Notes: a model not told the origin generated them from the letters alone. A DNA stretch of 40,693 nucleotides from Spirogloea muscicola (GCA_009602725.1 WELB01000046.1:628516-669208), one strand, 5' to 3'; positions 19,601 through 27,499 are shown, numbered from the stretch's first letter. Numbers and translations: made by a program.

Positions 19601-19660
19601 AGCTACAGCAGCGGCAGCAGAAGCGGCGAGCAGGAGCGGCACCGCCGTGCCGCTGCGCAT
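16645..19660 (-). CDS. Cysteine-synthase-like PLP enzyme, membrane-anchored Mcy1 type
   Basis: Minus-strand exons 19660-19373, 19211-18993, 18672-18551, 17949-17760, 17509-17274 and 16957-16645; introns are GT-AG and phases agree; 455 aa if the last exon is read to its stop. Residues about 5-25 form one hydrophobic segment followed by GRRR, a likely membrane anchor. Then come IGNTPLVRIRSLS, NPCGSVKDR (the Lys should bind PLP), EGTSGSTGIS (substrate loop), GFFADQFENLANF, AGTGGTLAG (phosphate cup), DPPGSGLYNRV, EGIG-like EGVGLNRLT, GSSSALN and CDSGTRHLSKF. The order and the TSGSTG variant match yeast Mcy1-type proteins, which sit in the mitochondrial outer membrane, rather than plant O-acetylserine lyases (TSGNTG). 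The real substrate is therefore open. About 40 residues after HLSKF look unlike the family; a weak donor (CAG|GTTGGC) near 16790 could splice to another last exon. A retrotransposon ends about 85 bp upstream of the start. Confidence 0.85.
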
Positions 19661-19742
19661 GTGGTCGCGGCGGCGGTGGCCGTCCTGGGCTTGGGCGCAG
19701 AGTGCACGCGCTCACGAGGCTTTGGGTTTTGGCTTTCTGCCT

Positions 19743-20430
19743 GATGAAGAAGAAAGAGCTCGCCCATTGAGGATAGGGGCTGGAACAGCCAGCCCAAAAA
19801 AGAATGAGCAGAGGGGGGGAAGGCAGAGTACAAGAAGCCCAAGAAGAAGGGGGCCAGGCGAAGCACTAAGGCGAAGCACTAAGAAAGAAGCACACAAGAA
19901 GAAACAAAGCAGCTACTAACTACTCAGTAACCCCTGCTAAGCAGTCGCATGTCAGAGAGGCTAGCTATGTTCCTGGAAGGACGTCCCCTGGCCAGAGCCA
20001 GAGGCAGCAGCGAGGGCTCGGCCGGCACGCAGGTGCAGCGCACGGGCCATTGAAGAAAGAGCTCGCCCATTGAGGATAGGGGCTGGAACAGCCAGCCGAA
20101 AAAAGAATGGACAAAGTAGGAGAAGGGAGCCAGGGGAAGCGCTAAGAAAAACAAGCATTGACCTCTGCAGGCGAGACGGCCAGGCGCATGCGATTCACCT
20201 GGGCGAGCGACCCGGCTGCAGGAAAGTCCACCGGCTCCCCATGGAAGCGGCGAGCGACGGCGTGGCGGACAAGCTGGTGGAGCAGTTCGAGCCACCGAGC
20301 ACCCAACGCCCCGTGTGTGTCGATAGCCAGCGGGAAGAACTCGTCGGCCGGCGGATGGTCAGCGTACTTCAGTTCTTTTGCCCGAGTGGCTTCCCAAGTT
20401 CTGTCTCCCTGCAGCGGTCCTTCCACATTT
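19743..20430 (-). mobile_element. Family B retrotransposon, long 3' portion, 5'-truncated
   Basis: Read on the minus strand: EATRAKELKYADHPPADEFFPLAIDTHGALG (a short stretch of the endonuclease-like domain, equivalent to AEQKK...IDTFG of family A), then AAGSLAQVNRMRLAVS, a nested insertion (20155-20054), then MARALHLRAGRALAAAS, a damaged linker, SLSDMRLLSRGY and a stop near 19931, the 3' UTR, and the terminal hairpin and CTCTTTCTTC tail near 19750. It is the longest family B copy here and links the endonuclease-like domain to the hairpin 3' UTR. It lies in the promoter region of the gene starting at 19660, in the same orientation. Confidence 0.75.
20054..20155 (-). mobile_element. 102-bp family B 3' UTR insertion with 6-bp target-site duplication
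   Basis: On the minus strand it runs from CTTGTTTTTCTTAGCGC through the hairpin to GAGCTCTTTCT. It interrupts the codons between MRLAVS and MARALHLRAG of the surrounding element. CATTGA occurs at 20048-20053 and 20156-20161 (TCAATG on the minus strand). Its 3' end equals that of the 80-bp insertion at 4328-4407, while its 5' end is about 20 bp longer, as expected of a 3'-anchored retrocopy. Confidence 0.75.
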
Positions 20431-20494
20431 GCCGTTCATAAGATATTTTTAGTGTGCTAGAAACACCTTTAAAAGTCAAAATGGACTTTTACAA

Positions 20495-20645
20495 AGGCAA
20501 GCCTGCAGGTCGCGCCTTGGCTGCTGCCTCCGGGTCCTATCAGGGCGACGCTTTTCCGCCCTCTAGTTACTCTAATTTACACTTGCTGACTAGACGAATA
20601 TCGTGTACTGTATTTGAAACAATCGACTAGAGGTTATTGAGCGCC
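20495..20645 (+). pseudogene. Family B-like C-terminal remnant with a 30-bp insertion
   Basis: Reads KPAGRALAAASGSYQGDAFPP, then SNLHLLTR, is interrupted at 20595-20624, and then resumes with GGTTATTGA, which supplies GY and the stop. The 30-bp insert (CGAATATCGTGTACTGTATT...) is flanked by GACTAGA at 20588-20594 and 20625-20631. Sequence related to the insert in reverse complement (TTGTTTCAAATACACGAAATTC) lies at 20669-20690 and 24746-24767. Confidence 0.6.
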
Positions 20646-20984
20646 CTCTTGCTGACGATTTGGCCCTCGTTTGTTTCAAATACACGAAATTCTCTTCTTG
20701 CTGACGTCTTGGAAGATTGTATCCTGCCTTTTGCCACAGCCTTACATTGGGAAAATGTCGCTCGTGTGTGTAGCGTAGCCTCTGGCTTCTATAGCCGCGG
20801 GCTTTAGATAAAGAAAGTGGCTCTCTCAAATGGGGCAAGGGCTGGCTATAGACAGGGGACCCGCTACCCGGAGACTAGTCTCTCTGACCTGCGGCTGCTT
20901 TACAGGGAATTTTGAGCACCCAGTGGCCACTTGAGTCGCTGTTTGCTTTAATGCTTTTCTGGCTTCTTCGCACTTCGTTCAAAT

Positions 20985-21410
20985 GTCCTTCTGCGCTGGC
21001 CATTCACAGTCATCGCCCTCTACTGAAAGAGCCTTTCCTCCAAGTGTCGTGGTATAACAAGGGCAGGCGTAGTGCACCTTGTGAGCTGTTGCCCGAAAGA
21101 AAGCCAAAGCTTAACCGCGGAACCCTTATGCTGATGCCCCTGCGCACGAGAACCTATGCAGCCAAAAATGTTAACTGCTGCCGATAGGAGGTGATCGCAG
21201 CGGGAGTAGTCGAAGTACTGCTTCATCCTCTTATGCTCAACACCATGCACTGTGTGGCCAACAGTGCAAAGATGGAGCTACCCAAGATGAAGCCCTGTGC
21301 TATGGAGGCCTACGGCCCATTCCTTTGGGCTGGCCTCTCACAGCCATTGCCTTACATAGAGAAAAGAAGGCGCCCAGTGCGCATGAATTGAAAGGGTGGC
21401 CAATGCAAGT
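20985..21410. repeat. Retroelement patchwork: hairpins, family A fragment, tail block
   Basis: Hairpin cores at 20992 (degenerate) and 21327 (GGGCTGGCCTCTCACAGCC). Between them, 21305 down to 21150 on the minus strand reads VGHTVHGVEHKRMKQYFDY...SAAVNIFGCIGSR, a clear family A endonuclease-domain fragment (compare AGHAVGGAEQKKLRHYSDY). The reverse tail block (GCGCATGAATTGAAAGGG) is at 21371-21407. Confidence 0.6.
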
Positions 21411-21494
21411 CAATACGTCGTTTAGGCGAAAATTAGTGCAGAATGAAAGATACTCTTTCGTTAAAGTAGCAGTGCGGAAGCCTGCCAAAGAAGG

Positions 21495-21610
21495 ACTTTA
21501 GTACCCTCGAGTAAGCACAAACAAGTTCCGCCAGACTAACTTGGTAAGCCGAAGCACCGCCATGGAAGCCTGTCGTGCCATATGATGTCGGCTGCCAAGT
21601 AACGTCGACC
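21495..21610 (-). pseudogene. Family A-like C-terminal remnant
   Basis: The minus strand contains ASAYQVSLAEL in one frame and LFVLTRGY plus a stop in the next; one frameshift separates them. An old 3' end. Confidence 0.5.
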
Positions 21611-21996
21611 ACTGGATAAGCACGGTAATAGTCGACGAATCCGTCTCCACGTGCTGGGCAAAGCCAGCAAAACAAAGTGTAGAAGGAAGCTTACGAAATT
21701 TTGGTAATACTTTGCATAATATGGGACAACATGTAGAGTGTGGTAGTTGCGGTCGTCTGATATTCAGGGCACAGCTGGTGAATTTGATGTCCCCCCCGCC
21801 CCAACTGCGAGTTCTGGCACAGAAGGAGAAGTTGGGAAATCTCCAAACATGTTCTGCAGTACCAGTCATCTTCAGGAAGAAAATGAAATGGTGAAGTAAG
21901 ACAATGTATGTGCCACCCTCTGTTGCATGTCGTATGTAAGAGCAGAACTGCAATTTGGTCCCCTCGACAGCAGATTTCACACAGTAAGTGCATAAA

Positions 21997-22266
21997 TACC
22001 CATTGCTGTGTACGATCAAATGTAGAATCAATGCTAGTAAGAAGACATGGGGAAACATGCTGAATATGGTCAGAAATTTCCTGCCACAGGACCCTTAAGA
22101 TAAACACCATCAACACCTCATCAACACATGGATACCCATTGCTGTGTACGATCAAATGTAGAATCAATGTTAGTAAGAAGACAAGGGGAAACATGTTGAA
22201 TATGGTCAGAAATTTCCTGCCACAGGACCCTTAAGATAAACACCATCCACACCTCATCAACACCTC
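21997..22266. repeat. 136-bp tandem duplication
   Basis: Unit 1 is 21997-22132 and unit 2 is 22133-22266. Both begin TACCCATTGCTGTGTACG and end in CCTCATCAACAC. Only a few substitutions separate them, so the duplication is recent or has been homogenised. Confidence 0.8.
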
Positions 22267-22533
22267 CGGGCCTCCTCCCCCCCCCTGCCATCCCTCCTGC
22301 TACTGCTGCTGCCCTACTCCTCCTCTAGCAGCTCCAGCAGGACAGGTCGACAAGGCCCCAATCGGCACTTCCGGCCCTCTTCCCCCCCACCTGCCACGGC
22401 TGCTGCCTCTTTCCTCTAGCAGCCTGCCCTCACCGGCAAATTTCCCCCCGCCATCCCTCCTCCTGCCACTGCTGCCAGGCCAGGTCGACAAGGCCCTCAT
22501 CGGCACTTTCGGCCACCCTTCCCCCCCCTTCTG
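22267..22533. repeat. Pyrimidine-rich repeat with CAGGTCGACAAGGCC core
   Basis: C/T-rich, with two copies of CAGGMCAGGTCGACAAGGCC (22338 and 22476) each followed by an ATCGGCACTTYCGGCC-like block, 138 bp apart. Further copies lie at 23944, 24474 and 24575. It forms the flanks of several family A copies. Confidence 0.65.
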
Positions 22534-23364
22534 GCACGTCTCACATCGCTCGCAACGCCTGGGGCAACGGATTGGCTCACCACACACGCAATCCACAACG
22601 CTTTCAAAATCAGCCCTGAAGCATTCCGGACGCTTCTCCAGCTGTTCCTGGGCCTGCCCCCGACCTGCCTGATTGGAGTAACTCAGTGTGAGTGTGGCTT
22701 CCGTACGGAGGGCGGAGACCTAGCCACCCACATGCTGCGGTGTCCCACAGGCCCTGAGGTGGTGGGCGTCCACAATCTCCTACGGGACGCCCTGGCGGGC
22801 TTGATGCGCGACGCCGGCTACCGCGCCATCGTTGAAGTGAGCAATGTAATGCCCATCACCACGGATTCCCAGGGAGGCCATCACCGTCGCACCCTGGACA
22901 TTGTGGGTGTACAACCTGGCGGAGGCCCACGAGCTTTGGTTGATGTGGTGGTGACTGAGGCATACAAGAGTTCCGCTTCCACACACATTGCTGGCCACGC
23001 AGTGGGAGGTGCTGAGCAGAAAAAGCTCCGACACTACTCAGACTACCCCCGCAGTGACCACCTCCTCCCGGCCGCAATCGACACTTTCGGCTGCTTGGGT
23101 CCTCGCTTCCATACCCTACTCGAGAACATAGCGAGTCTGGGATATGCACGACGCGAGGATATGCTCCCAGCCCAGATGGGTATGCCGGCAGCCTATCTGT
23201 CATTTCTGCGACGTCGAGTGTCAACCTGTCTGCAACGAGCTCAGGCGTATGCTCTGCATCAGAAAGCTGGTCGAGCCTTAGCTGCTGGCACAAGAGCTAG
23301 TCAATTGCCGTCCGGTATTCGAGCGTCAGCTAGCGACCTCTATGTGCTGACTCGTGGTTACTGA
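22534..23364 (+). CDS. Retrotransposon polyprotein C-terminus, second copy (partial)
   Basis: 276-residue open frame with the same content as the copy at 5452: a WLTTHAIHNAF lead-in, the CECG...THMLRC knuckle, the LDIVGV...VDVVVT endonuclease-like core, AEQKKLRHYSDY and the VLTRGY terminus. The frame is undamaged although the element is truncated, which again points to a young insertion or conversion. No own start codon and no reverse transcriptase core. Confidence 0.75.
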   Translation, partial: ARLTSLATPGATDWLTTHAIHNAFKISPEAFRTLLQLFLGLPPTCLIGVTQCECGFRTEGGDLATHMLRCPTGPEVVGVHNLLRDALAGLMRDAGYRAIVEVSNVMPITTDSQGGHHRRTLDIVGVQPGGGPRALVDVVVTEAYKSSASTHIAGHAVGGAEQKKLRHYSDYPRSDHLLPAAIDTFGCLGPRFHTLLENIASLGYARREDMLPAQMGMPAAYLSFLRRRVSTCLQRAQAYALHQKAGRALAAGTRASQLPSGIRASASDLYVLTRGY

Positions 23365-23463
23365 GCGGGTCAGCTTAGCAGCAGGTGACGTACATTTGTC
23401 CAATGTGCTTGCCTTTGTACTTGGCCACACATGGCCTCCCCATCTCTTAATATACACGCATTC
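22534..23463 (+). mobile_element. Family A non-LTR retrotransposon, 5'-truncated copy 2
   Basis: Collinear with 5452-6381 at a constant offset of 17082 bp. Visible differences are few, for example Trp to Arg near the start of HNLLxDALAG and one change in the 3' UTR (TTGGCCACAC versus TTGGCCGCAC). The truncation point is the same as in copy 1, which is unusual for independent truncations. Confidence 0.85.
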
Positions 23464-23504
23464 CCTTCCATCCCTCCTGCTACTGCTGCTGCCCAACTCC
23501 TCTT

Positions 23505-23780
23505 GCAGCGGTCCATGGCCCACGCTCTGCATCTGCGAGCTGGCCGTGCTCTCGCTGCGGGCTCTGGCTTTCGTCAGGGTGATAGCTTCCCGGCAGCTAG
23601 TCTGTCGGATCTGAGGCTCTTCACTCGTACGTACTGAGTGATCCATTCTCCCCCTGTTTTACCATAGCATCCTCAGGCCCCTTTGTAGCTGCTCACCGCT
23701 CTTAGGCCCCTCTGAACCTTCGTGATTTCTTTTTGGGCTGGCTTTTCGCAGCGCTTGCCCCCATTGGGAGTGCCACTTCT
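23505..23780 (+). mobile_element. Family B subfamily 3' end
   Basis: Reads QRSMAHALHLRAGRALAAGS, then SLSDLRLFTRTY and a stop near 23635, then a 3' UTR ending in GGGCTGGCTTTTCGCAGCGC and CCCATTGGGAGTGCCACTTC. It matches 40374-40649 (reverse strand) closely over about 275 bp. It has inserted into, or beside, the pyrimidine-rich repeat. Confidence 0.75.
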
Positions 23781-23803
23781 CTCTAGCAGCTCCAGCGAAG
23801 GAA

Positions 23804-23941
23804 ATGCGTGTATATTAAGAGATGGGGAGGCCATGTGTGGCCAAGTACAAAGGCAAGCACATTGGACAAATGTACGTCACCTGCTGCTAAGCTGACCCGC
23901 TCAGTAACCACGAGTCAGCACATAGAGGTCGCTAGCTGACG
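23804..23941 (-). mobile_element. Family A 3' end, about 138 bp, inverted
   Basis: Reverse complement of the last family A codons, stop and 3' UTR (matches 23327-23464). It interrupts the pyrimidine-rich repeat between AGCAGCTCCAGC and AGGACAGGTCGAC; CAGC is present on both sides, so a 4-bp target duplication is possible. Confidence 0.75.
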
Positions 23942-24010
23942 CAGCAGGACAGGTCGACAAGGGCCCAATCGGCACTTCCAGCCCTCTTCACTCGTCAATT
24001 CGGCCGCGCT
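23942..24010. repeat. Pyrimidine-rich repeat unit
   Basis: Continuation of the repeat interrupted by the inverted family A piece; core CAGGACAGGTCGACAAGG at 23944. Confidence 0.6.
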
Positions 24011-24043
24011 TTTCTCTTCCCCCCCTCCACCCCTCCATTGCTT

Positions 24044-24087
24044 GAATTGGCCTCCCTTTCAATTCATGCGCCCCGCGCGCCTTCTCC
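24044..24087 (+). repeat. Conserved retrotransposon tail block
   Basis: GAATTGGCCTCCCTTTCAAT and following ATGCGCCCCGCGCGCC, the same as at 14355-14398, here without an obvious ORF end upstream. Confidence 0.65.
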
Positions 24088-24142
24088 CTCCTCCTGGCAC
24101 TGCTGCCTCCTCACTCCTCTAGCAGCCGGCCCTCCTTCCCCC

Positions 24143-24442
24143 CTCCCAGCCCAGATGGGTATGCCGGCAGCCTATCTGTCATTTCTGCGACGTCGAGTGT
24201 CAACCTGTCTGCAACGAGCTCAGGCGTATGCTCTGCATCAGAAAGCTGGTCGAGCCTTAGCTGCTGGCACAAGAGCTAGTCAATTGCCGTCCGGTATTCG
24301 AGCGTCAGCTAGCGACCTCTATGTGCTGACTCGTGGTTACTGAGCGGGTCAGCTTAGCAGCAGGTGACGTACATTTGTCCAATGTGCTTGCCTTTGTACT
24401 TGGCCACACATGGCCTCCCCATCTCTTAATATACACGCATTT
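24143..24442 (+). mobile_element. Family A retrotransposon, short 5'-truncated copy 3
   Basis: Matches 6082-6381 and 23164-23463 from CTCCCAGCCCAGATGGG to ATACACGCATT with almost no differences. It keeps the last 67 codons (PAQMGMPAAYLSF to VLTRGY) in frame. The same 3' end with a different 5' limit is typical of target-primed reverse transcription. Confidence 0.85.
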
Positions 24443-24444
24443 TC

Positions 24445-24690
24445 TCCGCCATCCCTCCTCTTGCCACTGCTGCCAGGCCAGGTCGACAAGGCCATCATCG
24501 GCACTTTTGGCCCTCCTCCACCCCCTTGCCACTCCTCCTGCTACTACTGCTGCCTCACTCCTCCAGCAGCTCCAGCAGGACAGGTCGACAAGGCCGCAGT
24601 TGGCACTTCCGACCCTCTTCCCCCCTCCTCCAGTCCTCCTGCCACTGCTGCTGCCCCACTCCACTAGCAGCTCCAGTAGCTGCTAGATGC
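24445..24690. repeat. Pyrimidine-rich repeat with CAGGTCGACAAGGCC cores
   Basis: Two further cores (24474 and 24575, 101 bp apart), each with a nearby GGCACTT block and CTGCTACTGCTGCTGCC-type runs. It follows directly on family A copy 3. Confidence 0.65.
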
Positions 24691-24699
24691 TAGCTGCTA

Positions 24700-24770
24700 C
24701 GTCATAAGATGTGCTTACCTTTTGTACTTGGCCATACTGGCCTTCGATTGTTTCAAATACACGAAATTCC
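24700..24770 (+). repeat. Family A 3' UTR scrap and TTGTTTCAAATAC motif
   Basis: GTGCTTACCTTTTGTACTTGGCC (24713-24735, one base shorter than written in some copies) resembles the family A 3' UTR, then TTGTTTCAAATACACGAAATTC, which also occurs at 20669 and in reverse at 20610-20624. Confidence 0.5.
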
Positions 24771-25320
24771 CTTAAGATAGATCACACCTGAAGATTTCTT
24801 GCCAACAACCTTGGATTGAAAAGGGGGCCTGAGCTGCATCCACAGCACGTTGAGGGTGACCTTGAGATAAACATAGTCACCCACTGCAATTGAAGGTCTT
24901 GGCTTACACCCGCCGCTACGATTGGTGGCATATCGCTCAGTATCCCTGTATTGAGCTATGCATAACTTATCCAAAGCGATAGACATGTGTTTCTTAAATA
25001 GATTACCACGCTTTGCATGAACCTTCATCCACATTTTAGGATCATCCAGATTGACTACTAGCGTCAAGGTAGTGTTAATGCTGATGGGGATAGCGGGATG
25101 ACGTCCGTATAGGAAGAAGTAAGGACTATAAGCAGACAATGCAGTCTGCTTAGACATCCGGTAGCCCATGACAAGCCATGGGTAAGTACTTATCCCATCT
25201 CTCTAAACCTTTAGGAAGCGCAAACTTAACCAAGCCGTGCTTGATCATTTGCATCAAACGCTCAGCTAGTCCATCTGCCTGAGGATGGTCACGGAATGTT
25301 AGTCGATGATCGATTTAAAT
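24765..25320 (-). pseudogene. Ty3/Gypsy-type integrase remnant
   Basis: The minus strand carries, in broken frames, HPQADGLAERLMQMIKHGL (end of the integrase core with the usual H-P-Q-x-D-G...E block), then GYRMSKQTALSAYSPYFFLYGRHP (the S-P-x-F-L-x-Y-G-R motif), then RYATNRSGG and VGDYVYLKVT (the C-terminal barrel that follows integrase). These are hallmarks of Gypsy integrases, which insert the cDNA of LTR retrotransposons. No LTR, primer-binding site or reverse transcriptase is visible, and a stop or frameshift lies near 25170. Confidence 0.75.
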
Positions 25321-25337
25321 TTGATGGTTTCTTACCA

Positions 25338-25475
25338 TGGCTTGTGTTGGGCTACCGGATGAGTAAGCAAACTGCATTGTCTGCCTATAGTCTTTACTTC
25401 TTGTTGTACATCGTCCCGCTATCCCAATTGGTATTAACGCTATCTTGACGCAAGTAGTCAATTTCGTATAGTACC
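25338..25475 (+). pseudogene. Second Gypsy integrase fragment, inverted relative to the first
   Basis: The plus strand repeats LGYRMSKQTALSAYSLYFLLY and continues collinearly with the first copy (TCCCGCTATCCC..., then TTGACGCAAGTAGTCAAT), with several substitutions and small deletions. With 25169-25030 it forms an inverted duplication of about 130 bp, spaced by about 170 bp. Confidence 0.65.
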
Positions 25476-26860
25476 TTGAAGATCTGGACAGCAACTGGTG
25501 GTGCTGACACTATTGTTGGAAAACCATTACCGATTAAGTTGCATGCTGATGACCCTAATGCATGCACCTCTCTTACAGCGGTGTGTCTGTTACGAGAGCA
25601 AACACTTATTAATTTCTGTTCGGTACAAGAAGATTCCACTAGGATTTGAATTACATTACGATGCAGAAGTTGCTTGATATAGACCAGGATGGCGCCAATC
25701 AGGAACTCAGAAATCAATGTTACATCTCTTGAAGGGAAGGACATTTGGTGGTATTCCAGCCTATAGCGGCACAGTCACAAACACTTCTCTCACAAGAAAG
25801 GACAAAGGGACTGATGCTGTTATTCCTGTGTTGACAATCACAGACAAAGGGAAAGGCAAGATACATGATAATGATAAAACCGAGGAGGAATCGGTGCGCG
25901 ATATATAACACTTCCTGCATCCAGTGCTCCAGCAAGAGAAGTTTGTCATCTTCCGGCGGGGTGGACAACCCCAAACCATCCACGACCAGTATAAGTCATC
26001 AGGCCGATGCCATCCACAGGATTGTCAAGTCTGGCTTTGGACGAGCTAGAAATCGACAAACTTTCCGAGCTGATCAGTGCATCGAGGCCTTGTTTTCCTT
26101 TGGTCGCTCACCTGCGTGCTGCAGAAGCTTGGTCGACGCAGACACTTTCAGCATAAAACTCCCCCGCTTGCCTCTTATGCGGGCCATGAAGTTGTGGAAG
26201 CTATAGGCACCTTTGACAACTGTGTCATACCATGGAATGTGCCAGACGAAGGTGTTGTCGGGAAGAGGTGTTTCGTGGCACTGCCAATGGCTTCCGAGCT
26301 GCTAGTCCAGTCACATCAAGGTAGCTCGTTCTTTCTTCATTTACAATAACTCAGTAACAGCACAGCATCCTCTCGACTGATCTTACAGCCTTGCATTTGC
26401 AATTGGCAACATATCGTATGATAGTGATCCTTGATATCAGCCAAGGAGGCACCACCAGGAGTACCTTGATAGCGCGGCTTGTCTCCTTGAGACATGTTGA
26501 CAAAGCGGCTCTTCAAGGAATGTACTGCTTGAGGCAGATGTGCTGCTTCGGACCTCTGTGACACAATCAATAACCACAGAGAAAATTTCCGAGGACTCAA
26601 CTGCAGATTCCGAGGCACGTCCAGACCGCGAGTCCATACACTGTGTACCGAATGAGAATCTTGTTGCCACACAAGAGACGCTCTCCTCGATGCAATGAAA
26701 ACCAGTATCTGCAAGATCACAACCAAGTTTCTTTGCAGTCTAAGAAGAGAAGTCTTCTCGGCCCAGTAAATTACGTGCTTTAGAGCGACGCAAGGCAACG
26801 CTTTTCATCCCTCCACAACACACAAGGTCACACTCTTTGTGGCTTACCGAGTGTGACCCG
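25476..26860. other. No recognised gene; possible retroelement debris
   Basis: Frames of 60-150 codons exist on both strands (+ 25717-25908, + 25865-26206, + 26077-26349, - 26337-26798). The last contains NMSQGDKPRYQGTPGGASLADIKDH-like sequence that could be a structural (gag-like) retroelement fragment, but I cannot support that. No splice-linked exon series was found. Confidence 0.3.
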
Positions 26861-27180
26861 GTATTACGCGCCCAGTGACGGAAGCTTCTCGGCAGTACGG
26901 CTCTCTAGCGGCTACTTCGCTTGATACCTATGCCCACGCCCTCTTGGCGTGACAAGGACGCGCGCTCTACGCTCACTGTTACAACAGCGGCGGCTGCGGC
27001 TGCGACAGGCGCAGCAGCGACGGCGGCAGCGGCGGCGGCGGCGTCGGCAACAGCGGCAACAGGCGGAGTGACAAACTGAGCGACTGAAACGACTTGTCTC
27101 GGCCCCCGTTGTTTCTTGGTCAGGAGGAAGATACATCGTCTAATGGGTTGGGCCATTCATTCGGCTCATCTGACCCCCCG
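26861..27180. repeat. Low-complexity GCGGCAGCGG stretch
   Basis: At 26985-27065 GCGGCG/GCAGCG trinucleotides encode Ala runs on the minus strand. Surroundings have no recognisable coding context. Confidence 0.45.
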
Positions 27181-27263
27181 GCCTCAAGGCCAGCGTGACC
27201 TGAGACTCACTCCTACCATTTACCTACTACAAACCTACCAGTCTTCCGGCCCCTTTGTAGCTG

Positions 27264-27441
27264 CTACACGCTTGTAGGCCCCTCCGAACCTTTGTCAATC
27301 TTTTCGGGCTGGCTTTTCGCAGCCCTTGCCCCCATTGGGAGTGCCACTTCTTCTACACGCTTGTAGGCCCCTCCGAACCTTTGTCAATTCTCTTTGGGCT
27401 GGCTTTTCGCAGCCTTTACCAGTGGGAGCGCTGCAGAGCTA
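27264..27441 (+). repeat. 89-bp tandem dimer of a hairpin module
   Basis: CTACACGCTTGTAGGCCCCT begins both units (27264 and 27353). Each unit carries CCGAACCTTTGTCAAT and the hairpin core (27306 and 27396, GGGCTGGCTTTTCGCAGCC). The unit's first 15 bases, CTACACGCTTGTAGG, form a second small hairpin. This is the 3' UTR type seen at 23700-23780. Confidence 0.75.
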
Positions 27442-27499
27442 GCGAAAGCCGCATCCTGTGACATGGCCCTGAAGCAGGCTGAAGCAGCGGCCAGCGGAA

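Noticed and set aside
21498..22194. Minus-strand frames of 167-186 codons
   Set aside because: They run through the 136-bp tandem duplication and a retrotransposon end; the repeated Leu/Ile-rich segment is just the duplicated DNA.
22267..24690. CRISPR-like or coding repeat suggested by the regularly placed CAGGTCGACAAGG cores
   Set aside because: Spacing is irregular (96-1468 bp), the parts between cores are themselves similar, and the genome is eukaryotic.
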